From an uncultured Litoreibacter sp. (GTDB taxonomy: Bacteria; Pseudomonadota; Alphaproteobacteria; Rhodobacterales; Rhodobacteraceae), in contig NZ_CANKWO010000004.1 of the NCBI RefSeq assembly GCF_947487515.1, positions 310,001 through 374,000 on the forward strand: DNA of 64,000 nt. Reading direction: 5' to 3'. The translations under genes were made by a program, and so were the position numbers. The notes under the pieces were generated by a model. That model worked only from the letters and a program-made list of their open reading frames with translations, had not been told where the DNA came from and did not search any database. Shown here one piece after another: positions 63,790 through 64,000 of the stretch; positions within the stretch are counted from its first letter, which is position 1; each line of letters begins with the position of its first letter.

Positions 63790-64000
63790 ATGGAGCAAGA
63801 CACGCAATGCCGAAACATTAAAAGGCCACCAAAAATGGAACCATATTTTGACCTTTCTGACCCGATTGGAATGATCAAACGGGGCTTGGAAGACCTTAAG
63901 GAGGCCAAACGAAGCGCCTACGAAGAGAAACTAGAGTTTCTAGCGCGCTTCGAGAAGGTCGCTGCCTGGGAATCTGATGCATGGACCTATTGGGATTTTG
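63790..64000 (+). CDS. Hypothetical protein, N-terminal part (partial)
   Basis: An open frame runs off the right edge. It can start at ATG 63790 or at ATG 63835, both in frame. The visible part is mostly charged helix (IKRGLEDLKEAKRSAYEEKLEF, then a Trp-rich segment). I recognise no family. A weak AGG precedes the second ATG. Too little is visible for a function. Confidence 0.45.
   Translation, partial: MEQDTQCRNIKRPPKMEPYFDLSDPIGMIKRGLEDLKEAKRSAYEEKLEFLARFEKVAAWESDAWTYWDF

Overview
The window looks like chromosomal DNA of a marine Rhodobacterales (Roseobacter-group) alphaproteobacterium. The evidence is family-level similarity of the housekeeping proteins, a moderately high G+C content, and gene neighbourhoods such as radA-cvpA, alr-mlaE-mlaF and TPR/YfgM-BamB-Der. 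No rRNA, tRNA or CRISPR array was seen.

Region 1 (1-25.2 kb) is mostly core genome: the end of a LysM protein, an Atm1-type ABC exporter, an orphan PAAR protein with a short spike-like protein, a racemase, a trypsin-like protease, a YciK-like SDR, purF, a 23S pseudouridine synthase, a fatty acid desaturase, cvpA, radA, two small membrane proteins, a coiled-coil membrane protein, a Tae4-type T6SS amidase with a probable immunity partner, mlaF-mlaE-alr, an RND pump with its adaptor, and the YfgM-BamB-Der trio.

Region 2 (25.8-56.9 kb) is the striking part. Three tightly coupled genes encode a GAF-domain protein fused to an HlyD-type adaptor, a PqqD-like/M50 (site-2 protease)/lipoyl-like fusion, and a shortened SecA homologue whose ATPase motifs are all eroded. 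They precede a 23.5-kb gene for a 7,834-residue protein with an N-terminal LEPR-XLL-type motif, thousands of residues of Gly/Ala-rich beta-solenoid repeats, Calx-beta-like domains, about nine 58-residue RTX super-repeats and a distinct C-terminal module. A second HlyD-like periplasmic adaptor and a SapC-family (S-layer associated) protein follow, divergently transcribed. The block has no ABC exporter ATPase and no TolC. I read it as a dedicated export/surface-display cassette for one giant calcium-binding surface protein, working by a mechanism that is not a standard type I, II or V system. That reading is inference.

Region 3 (57.5-64 kb) is a decayed zone: a 3' fragment of dnaB, an IS3-type orfA relic, an NmrA-like pseudogene and a frameshifted carboxymuconolactone-decarboxylase-type peroxidase pseudogene. 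These alternate with intact small regulatory units (VOC protein/LysR divergon, SAM methyltransferase, quinone-oxidoreductase/TetR divergon with paired operator-like palindromes). The dnaB fragment lies 41 kb from alr, its neighbour in many bacteria, and suggests that rearrangement or insertion shaped this locus.
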